Below, one piece after another: positions 13,729-14,977 of a stretch of 14,977 nucleotides of DNA. Within the stretch, counting starts at the first letter, position 1. Each line of letters begins with the position of its first letter. This DNA comes from an archaeon (GTDB taxonomy: Archaea; Thermoproteota; Nitrososphaeria_A; Caldarchaeales; Wolframiiraptoraceae), in the NCBI GenBank assembly GCA_029258815.1, contig JAPDJZ010000174.1:1-14977 (forward strand), written 5' to 3'. The notes under the pieces were generated by a model. It did no database searches and was not told the DNA's origin. It worked only from the letters and a program-made list of their open reading frames with translations. Position numbers and translations under genes: made by a program.

Positions 13729-14977
13729 ATGTCTTCGGGTAAGATGAATAAGAAGATTTCCCGCAGAAAGGCTATATCGACCGCTGGCAAAATCGCTATA
13801 ACGGCCGTCGTCGCAGGCGCCGTGGCCGGGGTTGGCGGATATCTCGCGGGCTCCACCGCAGCCCCTCCCAAGACCGTAACGGAGACGGTTAAAGAGACCG
13901 TAACCAAGACCGAGACCGTTACGAAGACCGTAACCGCGACCGCTTCTCCGACCGCTCCTCCGACGACGCCGAAAGTCCGGTTCGAGGGCGTTAAGGTAAC
14001 GGTCGCAGCCCTAGCCGGAGGAGTTAAGGGGCCCATCTGCGGCCCGTTCTACTACTACAGGGATGAGGTCAAATCCCTGACCGGGATGGATATAGAGGTC
14101 GTGGAGCTGTCCTTCGCCGACCTCCCGATCAAGATCATCGCGGACCTGAGCACGGGAACCGGAGCATACGACGGGTTCGTGCCGTGCAGCAACATTATGG
14201 GCGACCTCGTAATCCCGGGCTACGTCCACCAGCTGGACAAGTGGATCGCGGATCCGAGGTTCCCGAACTGGTATCCGGAGAAATGGTCCTACTCGGTAAC
14301 CCAGTGCTCCAAGTGGGGAGGCCACTGGTACGGGGTCCCGTGGGATAGCGACGCCTGGTACTTCAACTGGAACATGAAGTACATGGATAAGGTTTTGAAG
14401 GATAAGGATAAGAGGCGCGAGTTCAAGAACAAGTTCGGCTACGAGCTCGACCCCTATGGATGGTATAAGAGGAAGGAGTTGACGTGGCAGAAGATCAGGG
14501 ACATGTGCGAGTTCTTCACGGGATGGGACTGGAACGGGGACGGAGAGGACGATTGGGGAATAATTATGGGTCTTAGGGTCGGAGAGCAGGGCCCGTTCTG
14601 GTTCATACCCTTCGCGGCGCCCTTCCTAGTAGAGTACGGCCCGACCATCGATAAGCATCACAACATATTCTGGTTCGATCCCGAGACCATGGAGCCTCTT
14701 CTCAAGACGGAGGGAATGATAGAAGCTGCCAAGCTATTCAAGGAGATAGTAACGAAATACATGGACCCGGTCGGCTTCACCTTCACCTTCGCCGACAAGT
14801 GGGACTACTTCCTAAACAAGGAGAAGGCCATGTTCTGCTGGGCCGCGCCCGACACCGCCACCCTAGTAGGAAACCCGGAGAAGTCAAAGATGCGAGGATA
14901 CCTAATGACCACCCCGCCTCCTGGAAGCGAGGTCTATTATGACCTAAAGGAGAAGCGTATGGTTGAGAAGATAAACC
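13729..14977 (+). CDS. Extracellular solute-binding protein of an ABC transporter, 3' end outside the window
   Basis: Probably a family 1 (sugar-type) substrate-binding protein that hands solute to an ABC permease; the substrate is not evident. The frame is open for 416 codons to the edge. The N-terminus has SRRKAIS (R12, R13), then a hydrophobic segment (about 21-41), which fits a Tat-like signal or signal anchor. A Thr/Val-rich stalk follows at about 49-80 (TVTETVKETVTK), as in many crenarchaeal surface binding proteins. The binding domain begins near 83 and is rich in Trp and Tyr (WYGVPWDSDAWYFNW), as in sugar binders. DWNGDGEDDWG at 267-277 resembles an EF-hand-type calcium loop. No lipobox cysteine is seen. 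The ATG at 13729 is chosen from the TATA spacing. Permease and ATPase genes would be expected to the right. Confidence 0.85.
   Translation, partial: MSSGKMNKKISRRKAISTAGKIAITAVVAGAVAGVGGYLAGSTAAPPKTVTETVKETVTKTETVTKTVTATASPTAPPTTPKVRFEGVKVTVAALAGGVKGPICGPFYYYRDEVKSLTGMDIEVVELSFADLPIKIIADLSTGTGAYDGFVPCSNIMGDLVIPGYVHQLDKWIADPRFPNWYPEKWSYSVTQCSKWGGHWYGVPWDSDAWYFNWNMKYMDKVLKDKDKRREFKNKFGYELDPYGWYKRKELTWQKIRDMCEFFTGWDWNGDGEDDWGIIMGLRVGEQGPFWFIPFAAPFLVEYGPTIDKHHNIFWFDPETMEPLLKTEGMIEAAKLFKEIVTKYMDPVGFTFTFADKWDYFLNKEKAMFCWAAPDTATLVGNPEKSKMRGYLMTTPPPGSEVYYDLKEKRMVEKIN
13873..13947 (+). repeat. Short degenerate repeat encoding a Thr/Val stalk
   Basis: Near-repeating units of the type GAGACCGTAAC/AAGACCGTAACC encode alternating TVT/ETV/KT residues 49-73 of the solute-binding protein. 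This is low-complexity coding sequence, probably a glycosylatable spacer between the membrane and the binding domain; that role is inferred. Confidence 0.5.

Noticed and set aside
13713..14036. Minus-strand open frame of 107 codons opposite the solute-binding protein N-terminus
   Set aside because: It is the antisense reading of the Thr/Val repeat, which gives a repetitive VTVSV protein; the plus-strand frame has promoter, signal and family features.
1..14977. Genome-wide reassignment of TAG to pyrrolysine
   Set aside because: TAG ends 9 of 13 complete genes at the family-expected C-terminus, several of them only a few bases before the next gene or overlapping it; only local read-through in thrB remains possible.

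Overview
The window is chromosomal DNA from an archaeon, most likely a thermophilic member of the Thermoproteota/TACK group. This rests on gene content: an archaeal-type S-adenosylmethionine synthetase, an Sm-like protein, a Rio2 kinase, NucS, an archaeal/eukaryotic-type ATP-dependent DNA ligase and archaeal IleRS. It is supported by TATA-like boxes about 25-30 bases before several start codons with little or no 5' leader, by TTG starts, and by heavy use of AGG for arginine. The ligase closely resembles the Sulfolobus enzyme as I remember it. The exact lineage cannot be fixed from this window.

Layout. (1) 1-2848, plus strand: homoserine kinase (cut by the left edge and interrupted by an in-frame TAG), threonine synthase and the mismatch endonuclease NucS, spaced 3 and 37 bases apart. 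(2) 2845-5210, minus strand: SAM synthetase, an Sm-like RNA-binding protein, and a membrane-anchored protein with two zinc ribbons. The SAM synthetase stop overlaps the nucS stop within one CTAG palindrome. (3) 5244-9343, minus strand: Rio2 and isoleucyl-tRNA synthetase. IleRS, Rio2 and the zinc-ribbon protein are spaced 17 and 33 bases apart and look like one translation/ribosome-biogenesis transcript. (4) 9519-11151, minus strand: a TrmO-family tRNA methyltransferase, a small pilin-like membrane protein and a histone-deacetylase-family amidohydrolase, in that order and tightly packed. (5) 11318-13084, plus strand: DNA ligase. (6) 13103-13624, minus strand: an OsmC-family protein. (7) 13729-14977, plus strand: a secreted ABC-type solute-binding protein cut by the right edge.

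How the genes work together. thrB and thrC encode the last two steps of threonine synthesis. IleRS, Rio2, Sm and TrmO all belong to RNA and translation biology. NucS and the ligase serve DNA repair and replication. The solute-binding protein should begin a sugar or related uptake operon that continues past the window.

Most of the window is ordinary housekeeping archaeal DNA. The observations most worth following are the in-frame TAG that replaces a conserved lysine/arginine position in homoserine kinase (while TAG ends 9 of the 13 complete genes), the uncharacterised membrane double-zinc-ribbon protein next to Rio2/IleRS, the TrmO/pilin-like/deacetylase cluster, the IleRS leader with competing hairpins, and an EF-hand-like loop in the solute-binding protein. 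I found no mobile elements, CRISPR arrays, rRNA or tRNA genes. No gene-free stretch exceeds 300 bases; the longest are 175 bases (9344-9518), 166 bases (11152-11317) and 104 bases (13625-13728).
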